Positions 21,718 through 32,281 are shown, counted from the stretch's first letter. The stretch: DNA of 64,000 bases from Turbatrix aceti (GCA_963969345.1 OZ017767.1:9055547-9119546), one strand, 5' to 3'. Notes: generated by a model from the letters alone, not told the origin. Made by a program: numbers and translations.

Positions 21718-22582
21718 TCAGAGATTTCAACAACGTGCCGAAGATGACCGTAAACATTTTCAAGAGAACCGCTTACCTGTAATTTGAGAAAAAAATTTTG
21801 TTTTCGGCACGTCGCATTTTAGAATTGCTTCATGATGTTTCAAAGGTCGAATATCGCTGTGTATTACTTATTACTGTAACATGCATGACTACAAGGAATT
21901 GTTAGTAACACCAAATTTCCGTCTTTGCTTCCGTGAAGCTGCTATGTAGACGGTTTTCTCAGACTGTGATTAATAACATATTGTCATTATCATTCTCAGA
22001 CTATGTATACATAGTATTATCATTTAAAATTGATACCAACTTATACTATGAATTTTTGATTTTAATAAATTGCACGTTAGTTTTAAAACAATGATTCTAG
22101 GCAAAGACACTAATAAAAATCAGTCTACGATGGATGCAGTAAAATACTGTCCTTGTGAGTCAACTTAATCATTGACTTATTTTATTTTTTTGTTAATTTA
22201 ATTTAATTTAAATTAGAATTTTTTTATTTACCGCCTCATCGTATTATTATGAAAAAAAACATGTATTGCATTTGTGTTTTTTTGTATGCCTTTAAGGAAT
22301 AAAAAATACAGTGAAATAGTTTACTTCAAAACCAAAAACCTGCCGCTGCATTGCATGTTTTTGTTAGAAAAAACCCATGTACTAGCGTACATTTCATTTT
22401 CATTTGTTTACCGCCAGGAATACATAGCGTACATAACAACCAAATTCACCGTATTCAGCATATTGCTTATTTTGTTTTCTAAATTATTAGCTTAGAACGC
22501 CTTGTTATGTTTTTTACAGCATGGGCAGGACATTATTTTGTCTGACTTTTTTGGTCATTGGAAACTGTCTCAAATTCGAGTA
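21718..22582. other. Intergenic stretch between R5 and R6
   Basis: AT-rich. A segment near 21800-21850 (GGCACGTCGCATTTTAGAATT) recurs near 23879 downstream of R6, showing that 3' flanks were duplicated with the genes. No gene is seen. Confidence 0.45.
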
Positions 22583-23836
22583 ATGGCTTTCTCAGATGTT
22601 TGGTACTATATTTCTTTCTTTATTGGCGTCAGCAGCTTGAGTCTGCATATTATTGTCATTTACGTCATTCTGTTGAGCTCGGCCCATCGGCTGTTCAAGG
22701 GTGTTTTCTGGCAGATATACGCTATCAACAGTTTGTATGCGGTATTCATGTCTCTTCTCTATGACATCCTTCATCGTTGGCGCAGCGAACCGTTGGTTGC
22801 CCATATTATCTTAAACTATCTTCCTTCAAAAGGTTTTGTACCAATGCTCTTCATAGCATTGTTCAACATCACCTGCGTCGGTAAAGCGTACACAAGCCTA
22901 CTAATCAACTTCAATCGTTTCACTGTACTTTACCTCAAACAAAAGCACACGGCATTCTGGAATCGTTATCTCGTTTGGTTTAACATATTCATATTGTTGG
23001 TGCAGGTGGTAGCAGCGAGTAATGCGTGGCTTGTGGATGTGCGTATCACTCCCGAAAAAGGGACTCAGTATTACAAGTGGGATGGGTCACGTACAATTCC
23101 TTACTTCCAAATCAGTATGCTGAATTTCTTCAACGCCGTATTTTCAACCGCTATTTCTATGGTTTTTACAGTGTATATTGTTATTTCACTAATCTTGCAC
23201 AGAAAAACACTTGTTAACGAATTTCAAATTAAAAAAAGCGACATAAAGTTATGCCTCTTCAGCGCTATAATGTTTGTTGGTAGTTGTGGAGTTACGTTTT
23301 CTCAGGTATGTGAATCCGTATTTCTGCGTGTACAATGATTTTTGTTTCAGCTCGCCTTTGTTTNNNNNNNNNNNNNNNNNNNNNNNNNNNNNNNNNNNNN
23401 NNNNNNNNNNNNNNNNNNNNNNNNNNNNNNNNNNNNNNNNNNNNNNNNNNNNNNNNNNNNNNNNNNNNNNNNNNNNNNNNNNNNNNNNNNNNNNNNNNNN
23501 NNNNNNNNNNNNNNNNNNNNNNNNNNNNNNNNNNNNNNNNNNNNNNNNNNNNNNNNNNNNNNNTCAGCAGATTATGGTATACCAGTCGTACTTCATAGAT
23601 CTCAGTCTCTACATGCCCCCTTGGGCGTTGCTGGGCACCAGCACTGTACTTTGGAACACTACAGTAAGTTTTTACAAATTTCTCAAAATATTTAGATATT
23701 TTGATAAATCAAACATGTATTTTAGCGTGCGCTGTTATGCTGTTCTCTGGGCAAGAATCCTACTGGCCTTAGCAGCACTGTTGTCAAAACACATAGTATG
23801 TTCGAAGAAAACCATGAACAACATCCTCGGCGTTAA
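22583..23836 (+). CDS. Srg-superfamily-like 7TM chemoreceptor R6, split by an assembly gap
   Basis: Exon 1 is 22583-23305 (241 codons, MAFSDVWYYISFFIG start). Exon 2 begins at 23351 (LAFV), is broken by the 200-N gap at 23364-23563, and resumes at about QQIMVYQSYF up to 23663. Exon 3 is 23726-23836 (RALLCCSLGKNPTG..., stop TAA). The paralogues show that only about 25 nt are missing between the two sides if one gene is involved, so 200 N is a placeholder. It cannot be excluded that the 3' part comes from another copy, since the contig beyond the gap is the palindrome arm. Confidence 0.72.
23364..23563. other. Assembly gap (200 N), left
   Basis: Exactly 200 undetermined bases. The right border is the first base of the left palindrome arm, mirrored exactly by the second gap at 37018. 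Confidence 0.99.
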
Positions 23837-24313
23837 AGTATATGCATTCATATGATTTTGTAATGTTTATTGTGTTTGGCACGTCGCATCTTAGAATTAT
23901 TTACAAGTGTTTCAGAAACCAAAAAAACACGTTAGTTTCAAAATTACTGTAATGTACAAAAATCGACATGCTTGCTGGTAAATTTTCCACTGTTACAAGT
24001 TTTTTATTAGAAATAATAACAATAAACACTGACATTTTATAATTTACATGTGCACGATTCGTGGTTAAATAAATACGTATGTTGGCAAAATTGTCAGTAT
24101 TTTTAAAATAAATATATGTCATACAATCACCGTTCCACATTGAGGTGATATTGCTAGTCACTAATTTTACATGTTGATGCCAAATTGTCAGCTACTGCAA
24201 AAAGTTTTTCAACGCATTACACAGCGTCGGCAGGTTACCGTTTTGTTTTTTTGGTCAGTTTAAATTTTGTTCTTTATTGGAAACTACTGTTCTTTAATTT
24301 GGGTTGAGCTTCA
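23837..24313. other. Intergenic DNA between R6 and R7
   Basis: Contains the shared upstream motif as GATGCCAAATTGTCAGCT at 24176-24193, 121 bp before R7. No gene; a minus 86-codon frame is unsupported. Confidence 0.45.
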
Positions 24314-25358
24314 ATGGAATTCTCAGACGTTCGGTACTATATTTCTCTAATTATTGGGGTCAGCAGCTTGACGCTGCATATTGTTGTTCTGTACATCATT
24401 GTCCTAAGTCCGGCTCGTCGGCTGTTCAAAGGCATTTTTTGGCAAACGTACACCATTAACAGTTCGTACATTATTTGCATGTCTTTGCTTTATGACATCC
24501 TTCATCGCTGGCGAAGCGAAACTTTTGTTGCGTACATTGTCCTAAACTATCTTCCATCCGAAGGCTTTGTGCCGACCTTCTTCGTAGCATTGTTTAACGT
24601 CACATGCGTCGGAAAGTCGTATACAAGTTTTCTTATCAACTTCAATCGATTTACCGTTTTGTACCTAAAACAAAAACATACAGTATTTTGGAAACGTTAT
24701 ATACTTTTGTTTTACATGCTAATATTTCTGGTGCAAGTCGTTGCAGGAATCAATGCATTTGTCACCGATGTTCATATCACTCCCGAAAATGTAACTCAAC
24801 TTTACAAGTGGGACGGTATTCGTAGTATTCCTTATTTTAAAATAAGCACAATTAATTTATTCGATTCTGTGTTTTCAACGGCGATTTCCATGATTTTCAC
24901 AGCTTATATTGTTGTTTCATTAATTTTAAATCGGAAGAAACTGCAGAACGAATTTCAAATTAAGACAAGTGATATCAAATTATGCCTGTTTAGCGCAATA
25001 ACGTTCGTCGGTCAGTCTGGCGTCGCGTTCTCTCAGGTAAACCCGTATGTATACTTGATTCGTTTTGCAATGTGATAATTTTTGTAGCTGGCTTTTGTTT
25101 TGGGTGGAACAAGAAATCTCTCATATCAGCAGATTATGGTATACCAGTCGTATTTCATGGACCTTAGTCTCTACATGCCCCCTTGGGCGTTGCTAGGCAC
25201 CAGCACTATACTTTGGAACGCTACAGTAAGTTTTTATAAACGTACTGCTTTTGTGGAAACTTTGTGCGTTATTTTAGAGAACGCTGGTGTGCTGTTCATT
25301 GAAACAGAATGCTACCGGAAATGACAGCACGATAATCAAAACACGTACTGGAATATGA
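24314..25358 (+). CDS. Srg-superfamily-like 7TM chemoreceptor R7 (left arm)
   Basis: Exons 24314-25036, 25088-25225 and 25278-25358 give 942 nt, 313 residues. Start MEFSDVRYYISLIIG; motifs LFKGIFWQTY, LHRWRSE, LPSEGFVPTFF, NFNRFTVLYLKQKH, QLYKWDGIRSIPYF and KTSDIKLCLFSA. The tail is short (RTLVCCSLKQNATGNDS...TGI) compared with R8 and lacks the usual P-R-R end. An identical copy lies in the right arm. Intact, probably chemosensory. Confidence 0.82.
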
Positions 25359-26004
25359 AAACACTCTTCTTTTTATTCTGAGTACATATACTTACTATAA
25401 TAGATGTAGCATAACATAAAAAATTTCAAAATGACAGACTGAACAAAAGTAGCGACTAAAATTAAACGCATTCAATAAAACGGTAAATGTTCCGGAAATC
25501 ACGTGAAAATATTGTAATATTTAGAGACACAAAAATTGATAAAAAAAACAGTACTATCAAACATTTTGAGCAAGAATTGCCAAACCCTCCCAAAAAGATT
25601 TGAATACGCCAAACAAAAATTTAAAAATTTATCGCTACTTTTAAGGTCCTACTGGCTGCCATAAATTGGAACTCGTCAGTTGGCCCAAACTGAGGTTAAT
25701 CGTTTTTTTATCATCTTTTGCTTTTGACTTACTTAACCACAAAGTCGTTTCGTATTTGTCTAAATCTTGAATTCGCATAATACATATGTACGTGCTTTTC
25801 AGTAGAAATCTCATAACCAGGAACCGGTAAGTCAAAAAACATTCTGATACAGCTTGTCCTTTTTTTAATCATGACATTCACTTGTAAAATAAGTACCTAT
25901 TTTTGCCAAATTCTGATTATGTAGTATGAAGGTAGTTTTTTTTTTGCTCACATCAGTCTGACTTTTGTTCATCGTTAAAACGTAGCTACTAAAGTTGCAT
26001 TCTG
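25359..26004. other. Intergenic DNA between R7 and R8
   Basis: Holds a shortened form of the shared motif (TTTTTGCCAAATTC) at 25901-25914, about 91 bp before R8. A minus frame at 25641-25835 has no support. Confidence 0.4.
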
Positions 26005-27072
26005 ATGGAGCTCACAGATACTAGATATTATATTTCTCTTATTATTGGCGCCAGCAGTTTGAGTCTGCACATTATCATACTGTATGTCATTGTCTTCAGT
26101 CCAGCTCGTCGGCTGTTCAAGGGCGTCTTCTGGCAAACATACGCTATCCACAGTTTGTACATCGTTTTTATGTCTCTTCTCTACGACATCCTTCATCGCT
26201 GGCGAGCCGAACCTTTTGTTGCGCACATTGTCCTTACCTACCTTCCATCCGAAGGCTTTGTGCCGTCATTTTTCATGTCACTGTTCAACGTATCTTGCGT
26301 CGGTGCTGGATACACTTATTTACTCATCAACTTTAATCGATTTACAGTTATGTACCTTAAGCAAAAACATACGGCTTTCTGGGATCGATATCTCCTTTTG
26401 TTTCACACTCTAATTATTTTGGTGCAGGTGGTAGCAGCAAGCAACTCATTCTTCATTGGTGTTCAAATCACTTCGGAAAATACAACTCAGCTGTATAAGT
26501 GGGACGGTTCACGTAGTATTCCTTATTTCAAAATGAGCACCCTAAATTTTTTTAATTCGATTTTTGCAACCACAATTTCTATGGTTTTTACAACGTATGT
26601 TGTAATTTCACTGGTTTTAAACAGGAAAAAACTTTTAAAAGAATTCAAAATCAAGAAAAGCGATATCAAGCTGTGCATCTTTAGCTCGGTTATGTTTGTT
26701 GGCACTTCCGGCGTCACATTTTCTCAGGTACATTCATGCATGATTTATAATTTAAACAATTTGGTTTTAGTTGGCCTTTGTGATGGGTGTTGCAAGAGAT
26801 CTATCGTATCAGCAGATTATGGTATACCAATCGTATTTCATGGATCTCAGTCTCTACATGCCTCCTTGGGCTTTACTGTGCACGAGCACCACACTTTGGA
26901 ACGCTACGGTAGTTTTGTTATTATACGAAAACACTGATTTTGAGAAAATGATGTTTTTTAGCGCGCGCTGTTATGCTGCTCGCTGGGAAAGAACGCAACT
27001 GGTCTTAACAGTACAATGGTCAAAACACGTAGTGTAATCGGCGAAATCTCTCCCCAGAATCCTCGGCGTTAA
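26005..27072 (+). CDS. Srg-superfamily-like 7TM chemoreceptor R8 (left arm)
   Basis: Exons 26005-26727, 26771-26908 and 26962-27072 give 972 nt, 323 residues, stop TAA. Start MELTDTRYYISLIIG; motifs RRLFKGVFWQTYA, LHRWRAEP, LPSEGFVPSFF, NFNRFTVMYLKQKH, QLYKWDGSRSIPYF, KKSDIKLCIFSS and PPWALLCTST. The tail reads RALLCCSLGKNATGLNS and ends PQNPRR, like R6. Intact and duplicated identically in the right arm. Confidence 0.82.
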
Positions 27073-27538
27073 AAACAGTATTGCACATCTGTAATTTTGA
27101 CAAGTTCGTGATACGATTCCGAAATATTTACAACATACAATTATACTGTTCAAGTTCGGAATGTTCCTTATGAATATTTTATGATAAAAAAACATAACAC
27201 AATGCAATTCTTAATTTACTTTAACAATTGCAGAAACAAAAAAAATGCAAAATACGATATCAAAGACAAAGAACAAAGTTATGTTTGGCAAATTAGTTAA
27301 CGCGGAACTTACATAAGTCTCAATATAATTTTATAAAAAAAACCCATTTGCTGTAATGCTTGTTAATATGCACATAACCTATCTAAATTAGTGCTTATTT
27401 TTTTACCAAATTGCCAGCTTATGATGAATGTAAGACTTTTCCAATGTCGTACACATGTAACCGTTCCGTTTTTTTGCTAAGTTTGAATTCTGTTTGTTAT
27501 CGCAAGCAACCCTGTTTCAAATTTGAGTTCCGTTTCAA
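27073..27538. other. Intergenic DNA between R8 and R9
   Basis: Contains the shared motif as TTTACCAAATTGCCAGCT at 27402-27419, 120 bp before R9. Otherwise AT-rich with no gene. Confidence 0.45.
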
Positions 27539-28110
27539 ATGAAATTTTCGGATATTAGCTACTACATTTCCATGTTCGTTGGAGGTAGCAGCATGCTAAT
27601 GCATATCATTGTTTTATACGTCATCGTTCTGAGTCCAGCTCGTCGACTGTTCAAGGGCGCTTTCTGGAAAACGTATACCATATTTGGTTTGTACACAGTT
27701 ATCATGTCTGCTAGTTATGATATCCTTCATCGTTGGCGCAACGAACCATTGATTGCTCGCATTGTTCTCACCTACCTTCCCTCCGAAGGCTTTGTGCCAA
27801 CAATTGTTGTAGCACTGTTCAACATGACTTGTGTTGGTACAGCGTACACAAACCTACTCATCAATTTCAATCGTTTCACAGTTTTGTATCTCAAACAGAA
27901 ACACACCGTTTTTTGGAAACGATATTTTCTTTTGTTTCATTTATTAATATTCACCGGACAAATTGTAGCAGGAATCAATGCTTTTGTCACTGATGTTCAC
28001 ATTATTCCCGACAATATAACTCAGCTTTACAAGTGGGATGGTATTCGTAATATTCCATATTTCAAAATCAGCACAATTAATTTTTTTGACTCTGTGTGTT
28101 CGACCGGTAT
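27539..28110 (+). pseudogene. Srg-superfamily-like receptor R9, truncated by a TIR element
   Basis: The first 190 codons are intact (MKFSDISYYISMFVG start, NFNRFTVLYLKQKH, QLYKWDGIRNIPYF) up to the start of TM5 (FDSVCSTGI). At 28110/28111 the sequence changes from receptor codons to the end of a transposon-like element (ACTGAAAAAAAAAACG). The remaining receptor sequence (TM5-TM7 and tail) is not found on the other side of the element. The same truncated copy is in the right arm, so the insertion predates the palindrome. Confidence 0.85.
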
Positions 28111-29221
28111 ACTGAAAAAAAAAACGTTAGAAAAACTGACGATTTTTCGTTAGTTTTACTGACGTCCCCATTCGTCAGAAAAAAACTGACGATTACAAAA
28201 GTCAGTTTTGCATTCGTTAGAAAATCTGACGATTGAAGAAATCAGTTTTGCATTCGTTAGAAAAACTGACGATTGAAGAAATCAGAAAAAAAACTGACGT
28301 TTTTACCCGAATCCGCTTGGCAAATCGTCTCCAATATTGGTTTATTGTTTTGCTGTGCAATCTTGGCTTACTGGTTTGCACATACACAATATATAGCATG
28401 AGCTTCTATTAATTTATCTCTACATACATACACATATACAATAAAAAAACAAATTATATCCAAAATATAAAATTCGTTGACGTTGTCGTTGTCGTCGGTT
28501 GATGGTTCGATTCAAGTAAACTTGGCAGGCGTAGGCAAATGTCGCTGTTATGATGCCACAGCATTCATAGCCTGACTTTACCTGAAAATAAATAGTAGTT
28601 ATTGTTTGAGCTGTTGAAGGTTTCAGTTTGACTTACAAATATTAGAACAAATAACATGCCAGTGTAAAACGCGAATAATCAATCCACAGGTTGTTTTCAC
28701 TTCATGCATTGTCAAAAATGCACAGCATGTGCTTTCACCTTGTTTGCGAACAATTGCAGCTGTGCCAAAAATCAACATTTTTGTGCCGTTGATAGCTTGT
28801 TTGATATCTCAGGACTTGCCCTAATCATTGCGGCCGGCAACGAGAAATACAATAATGAGCTGAACTTCAAAAAATACAAATGAGAAAAACAAGAAAAAAT
28901 CATTGCGAAATGCGAGCTCGTCGCAAAATTTGCGTAAAATTGATAGAAACTTGTGGCACATTGCCAAATATTTTATTCTCAACCTATACAGGCAAAAACA
29001 TCAGAAAAAAACTGACGTTTTACTTAGAAAAAAAATGAAGATTTGTGAAACGCGTACTTGTCTCAAAACGTCAGGAAAAAACTGACGATTTTCCTTTAAA
29101 ATCATCAGTTATTTCATGACGTCCCTGATCGTCAGTTTTTCTAACGATTTTGTGCAAATCGTCAGTTTTTCTAACGTTTTCACTGATTCTGACGTTTTCA
29201 TTCGTCAGTTTTTTTTTCAGT
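28111..29221. mobile_element. TIR element rich in CTGACG motifs
   Basis: About 1.1 kb, starting ACTGAAAAAAAAAACGTTAG and ending with the inverse TTTTTTTTTCAGT. Both end regions carry several copies of words such as GTTAGAAAAACTGACGATT in both orientations; the middle (28310-28980) is unremarkable and codes for nothing recognised. The ends resemble a foldback or MITE-type DNA transposon. No target duplication is visible, because the right flank (29222 on) is not receptor sequence, so the right side was rearranged after insertion. Confidence 0.65.
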
Positions 29222-29620
29222 GGCGGGGGTAGTCGGGGGCAGAGGTGCCGGGGGCGGGGGAATTCTGCCCCCGACGGGGGCAGAAGTCGGCGGGGACGGG
29301 GGTAATTGCCCCCGAGTCTTAGGAAAAAGAAGAAAAAAAGTTGTCAATTTTATCTTAAATCGAAAACCGAGGCATATTTTGAACAAGTTTTTCGTATTTT
29401 GCTCTGTTTTTTGCCTTTTTGTGTTGTTTTTGAACGTTTTTCCGCGTTTAACGCTAAATTTTGCTCATTGTCGGGGGCAGAATCTGTCGGGGGCGGGGGT
29501 TTTACTCCCCGACGGGGGTCACAAATGGTCGGGGGCGGGGGTCGGGGGGCCACCCCCGGCTTCACCCCCGCGGGGGCGGGAGGGGGGGGGGGGGTTCGAA
29601 CCCTACTCCTCCCCCCCGGA
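29222..29620. repeat. G-rich repeat tract with quadruplex potential
   Basis: Repeated GTCGGGGGC and GGGGGCGGGGG words, with inverted CCCCCGAC stretches that can form hairpins, and a run of 13 G at about 29581-29593. Many four-run G patterns are present. Reading frames across it are composition artefacts. It may be the end of another transposable element. Confidence 0.7.
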
Positions 29621-29822
29621 ACGATGGAAAGGGAGCAAAAATCTAAGCCGGTGCACGTATCTTCTCTTCATGCATGTCAACGAATAAAAAAATTTTGCCT
29701 AAAAATTTGAATGCAAGGTGCAAAAAATCTATCGGTTATTATAGTTTTTCGTTCTTCGTTTGATCGCTAGTTTTTCAAGCGTGCGCGTTCGCGACAACCG
29801 ACTATTTTTGTCTGCCTGCCTT

Positions 29823-30279
29823 ATGTGTAAACGATTGGTATGTTTTTTTTTCTTTCGACAAGGCATTCCTAGGCCATAAATTTTCTCAGGGTCCTTTTGC
29901 CTGCGTTATTTTCTATTACGTATTGGAATTGTGCTTCGCGCTTGCTGCTAAAGATTCAAATACTGAGAAAGGTGCTACTGTCTTTGGCTGTACTTTCGCG
30001 GTCGTTATAGTATGTCTCTTCGTTGCCCTGAAGTCAAGATGCCTTGGATGGTTTATTATTATCATTTCTGGTTTAACTATTATTATATGCTTAATATTCA
30101 TTATTTTTGCAATTTTTTTGTTAGTTGCCAAGGATGCGAATAAAAGTGTCAGCACAACTCCTCACAGCACAACTCTTGATGGTCCAGAGGTAGCAATAAT
30201 TCAAGGCGTCATTCGTATTTGTTTCGAGTTGTTTGTTATTTATGCTACAAACCGTTACATGAGTGAAATGGATAACTGA
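29823..30279 (+). CDS. Small four-TM membrane protein in the palindrome spacer
   Basis: Exon 1 is 29823-29837 (MCKRL), then a 52-nt intron (GTATGT...TTCTCAG), then exon 2 29890-30279, 405 nt in total, 134 residues. Four hydrophobic stretches: about 7-25 (PFACVIFYYVLELCFALAA), 34-53, 58-85 (WFIIIISGLTIIICLIFIIF) and 110-126. Short loops, no signal peptide, no recognised domain. The very short first exon rests on frame fit and good splice sites. A polyadenylation-like AATAAA lies near 30340. Unique in the window, not part of the arms. Function unknown. Confidence 0.55.
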
Positions 30280-31489
30280 TAGTACTGTATTTTTATTGTT
30301 GATTCGTGTTTTTGTACGTATTTATGTTGTTTGGTTAATAAATAAATTAGCAAAATACGTGAACATCACACCTTGGCAGAGCAGAGAGCGTTCGCAAATT
30401 TTTGGTTCGATTGTATTGGGATAACTAACAGCAGGGATTTTTCAGGGATATTTACAGAAATCCTCGGAAATTCCTCTTTTTGTTTGCCAAATTTTCCAAA
30501 AAATGTATTGTTGTAGTTTTTTTTACGCGCCTTTGATTTTGCCGGTTCAGTTCGAATTTCAGTCAATCAAACCATGGTGGGTCAGGGATGCACCATAGGC
30601 GGCACTTTCAAAAAAATGCGCATAATTATCGATAGGACACTTTTCGGACTATCTGAAGGTTGGCACTAATTTTCAGTTTTTGTCAAAAAGCCGCGTAAAA
30701 TTCCTAAAGACCAACTTGTAGGCAAAAAAATCATTGTTGCTGTTTATTAAAAGAGTTATCAGGTGGACTGGTTTGACAATAAAAATTTATGAAATTTTCC
30801 AAAAAAAAGTAAAAATTCTTTTTTTTTACGACGGGGTTCTGCAATTCTGTAAGGAGCTCTAACAACTAATTTTCGTTATGAAATGAAAGAAAACTACAAC
30901 AATCCGTTCCCACCTCCGAAGGCAATTATAAACGCTTATGGTACTAAAAAACGGAATTGGGGATTAGGAATTGATTTGGTTGATGTGAGATTACATATTC
31001 AATTATAATTTCCAAAATATAATCGCCCCTAGCCGTATTCGTTGGTTTTTGGTTAATAAAAGAAATTACCGTTTTATATTTATGAGCAGGTATTAATCGC
31101 CCTTGCAGATTTTACCGCAGTCATGCTTTTGTCAGTCGCTTAGAACTATTTTAAAGAAAAAAAAGCATCTGAAAATTTCGTTTTTGTTATTTCGAGTACA
31201 ACACTCCTATGTCAACCTCAGCTAAATGTTATGTACTGATACAATTTTTGCAATTACTTTTGAGGTACTGGCGATGTAATGAAGTAAGGTAAAGTAAAGT
31301 AAGCACTGGCAATGTCGTAGGTCCAGGTGGTAGCTTAGCGTTCTCGTAGGGATTTCACATCAGTCAAACAATCGCACTGTCCTGTTGTCGCCAACGATTG
31401 AGGAGGAGTGTGCTTTCGTAACAGTCTTATGTTAGCTTCGTGCGCTTCGCGTATTTTTTTGAGCAGCAACTCATTTAGCATTATTGTCG
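30280..31489. other. 1.2-kb gene-free part of the spacer
   Basis: AT-rich, with a short GTAAAGTAAA repeat near 31289. No gene, RNA or repeat family is recognised. Confidence 0.45.
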
Positions 31490-31745
31490 CATCGCCGGTC
31501 GTATTGCTATTTATTTATTTATTCATTTATTTATTCTACCGTGTTTCATTGATTTATTATCATTAGGCCAGATGTTAGGAGGCACAAATGATGTCCACGT
31601 AGGCGTCAATGTTTCGATTTGATTTGGTCACGATTTCTTCTATCCTTACTTTGTTTTTGTCAATGTGCATTTCCAAACGGACTTTTATAGTTTTGTCAGC
31701 AAGATCCTGCAACATCGATAACACAATTGTCGATTTTTTGATTTG
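31490..31745 (-). mobile_element. LINE 3' end, internally deleted
   Basis: On the minus strand the frame reads LQDLADKTIKVRLEMHIDKN (the helix and strand after the RT palm motif) and passes directly to RIEEIVTKSN...AYVDIICAS and a stop. That final tail and the following 3' UTR (CCTCCTAACATCTGG) match the LINE at 50.3-50.7 kb. It ends in a TTTATTTA-type repeat (AAATA tail). The sequence between RT and C-terminal tail is deleted, so it is a dead copy. Confidence 0.75.
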
Positions 31746-31749
31746 TGTT

Positions 31750-31860
31750 TAGATCGTTTTGGTTACTAGGTACTTGGTTTCACTGACATCACCGACTTCA
31801 GCGGAAGCAAGTTCGCGAAGGCCTTTGAGGTTTTCAAGGGTGCCAAAAAAGGATAAAACT
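31750..31860 (-). pseudogene. Decayed relative of the small gene at 40.7 kb
   Basis: The minus frame FFGTLENLKGLRELASAEVG matches YFGPLESLKVFLGFAPAEAG of the gene at 40730-40954, and similarity continues at nucleotide level past the stop (AGTAACC...AAACGATCT). The upstream part is interrupted by stops. The LINE tail lies directly 3' of it, so the LINE probably inserted in its 3' UTR. Confidence 0.6.
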
Positions 31861-32100
31861 CAAAACTGCTCAAGTTCACACTTTTTATGACATTGAAAAT
31901 GTTCAAGTTTTCTGGACATTTTTTGCGATGTCGTTTTTTATATTTTATTTATAATAAATTGCAGATATTTTTTAATATAAAAATATCAGACCCTGAATCA
32001 AAAACAATATTTTTTATCACAACACCGAAGTTTATCTTGAGGCCACTACATAAAACTTCCGCGTACACTTCCGCGTTCTTTCTTCTTGCTTTTAATTTCG

Positions 32101-32108
32101 TATAAAAG
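32101..32108 (+). promoter_or_regulatory. TATA box of orphan first exon
   Basis: TATAAAAG lies 57 nt before the first in-frame ATG (32165, context ACCACCATGG). This predicts a short 5' UTR. Confidence 0.55.
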
Positions 32109-32164
32109 ACAAAATATTTTTTGATTGCTCGCCAGTATCACGGGTGCGTGGGCGCATAACCACC

Positions 32165-32281
32165 ATGGAGTCTACATCCGCAGGCAGAAATCATCTGATT
32201 CTGGTTGTTGCGTTTTTGGGGGCCAGCGTACGCAGTATTCCGATCGAAGGCGGTGTAGGCGATCGACTCGTGCACGAGTTC
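32165..32281 (+). pseudogene. Orphan signal-peptide exon cut by the palindrome junction
   Basis: From an ATG in excellent context, 39 codons remain open: a polar start (MESTSAGR), a hydrophobic core (NHLILVVAFLGASVRS) typical of a signal peptide, then SIPIEGGVGDRLVHEF. At 32281/32282 the sequence changes into the TIR element of the right arm, and the frame stops after four more codons. With the TATA box at 32101 this looks like the intact beginning of a secreted-protein gene whose continuation was displaced. The acid phosphatase at 37354, on the same strand and lacking its first exon, is the obvious candidate continuation. Confidence 0.55.

Larger units (their letters stand above)
23564..28299 (+). 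repeat. Left arm of 4.7-kb inverted repeat
   Basis: Every position n here corresponds to 60581-n in the right arm. All compared coding and intergenic segments, and all translated frames, are identical. The arm holds the 3' end of R6, R7, R8, R9 and the first 189 bp of a TIR element. It is bounded outside by the N gap and inside at 28299/28300, within the element, right after an ACTGACG word. Confidence 0.95.

Noticed and set aside
29590..29605. tRNA-like T-loop word GGTTCGAACCC
   Set aside because: No matching acceptor stem, D-loop or anticodon arm upstream; it lies in a low-complexity G/C tract. A similar word at 39848 also lacks a cloverleaf.
29220..29710. Gly/Arg-rich and Pro-rich frames of 60-155 codons
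   Set aside because: Caused by the G-rich repeat tract; no start context, domain or splice support.
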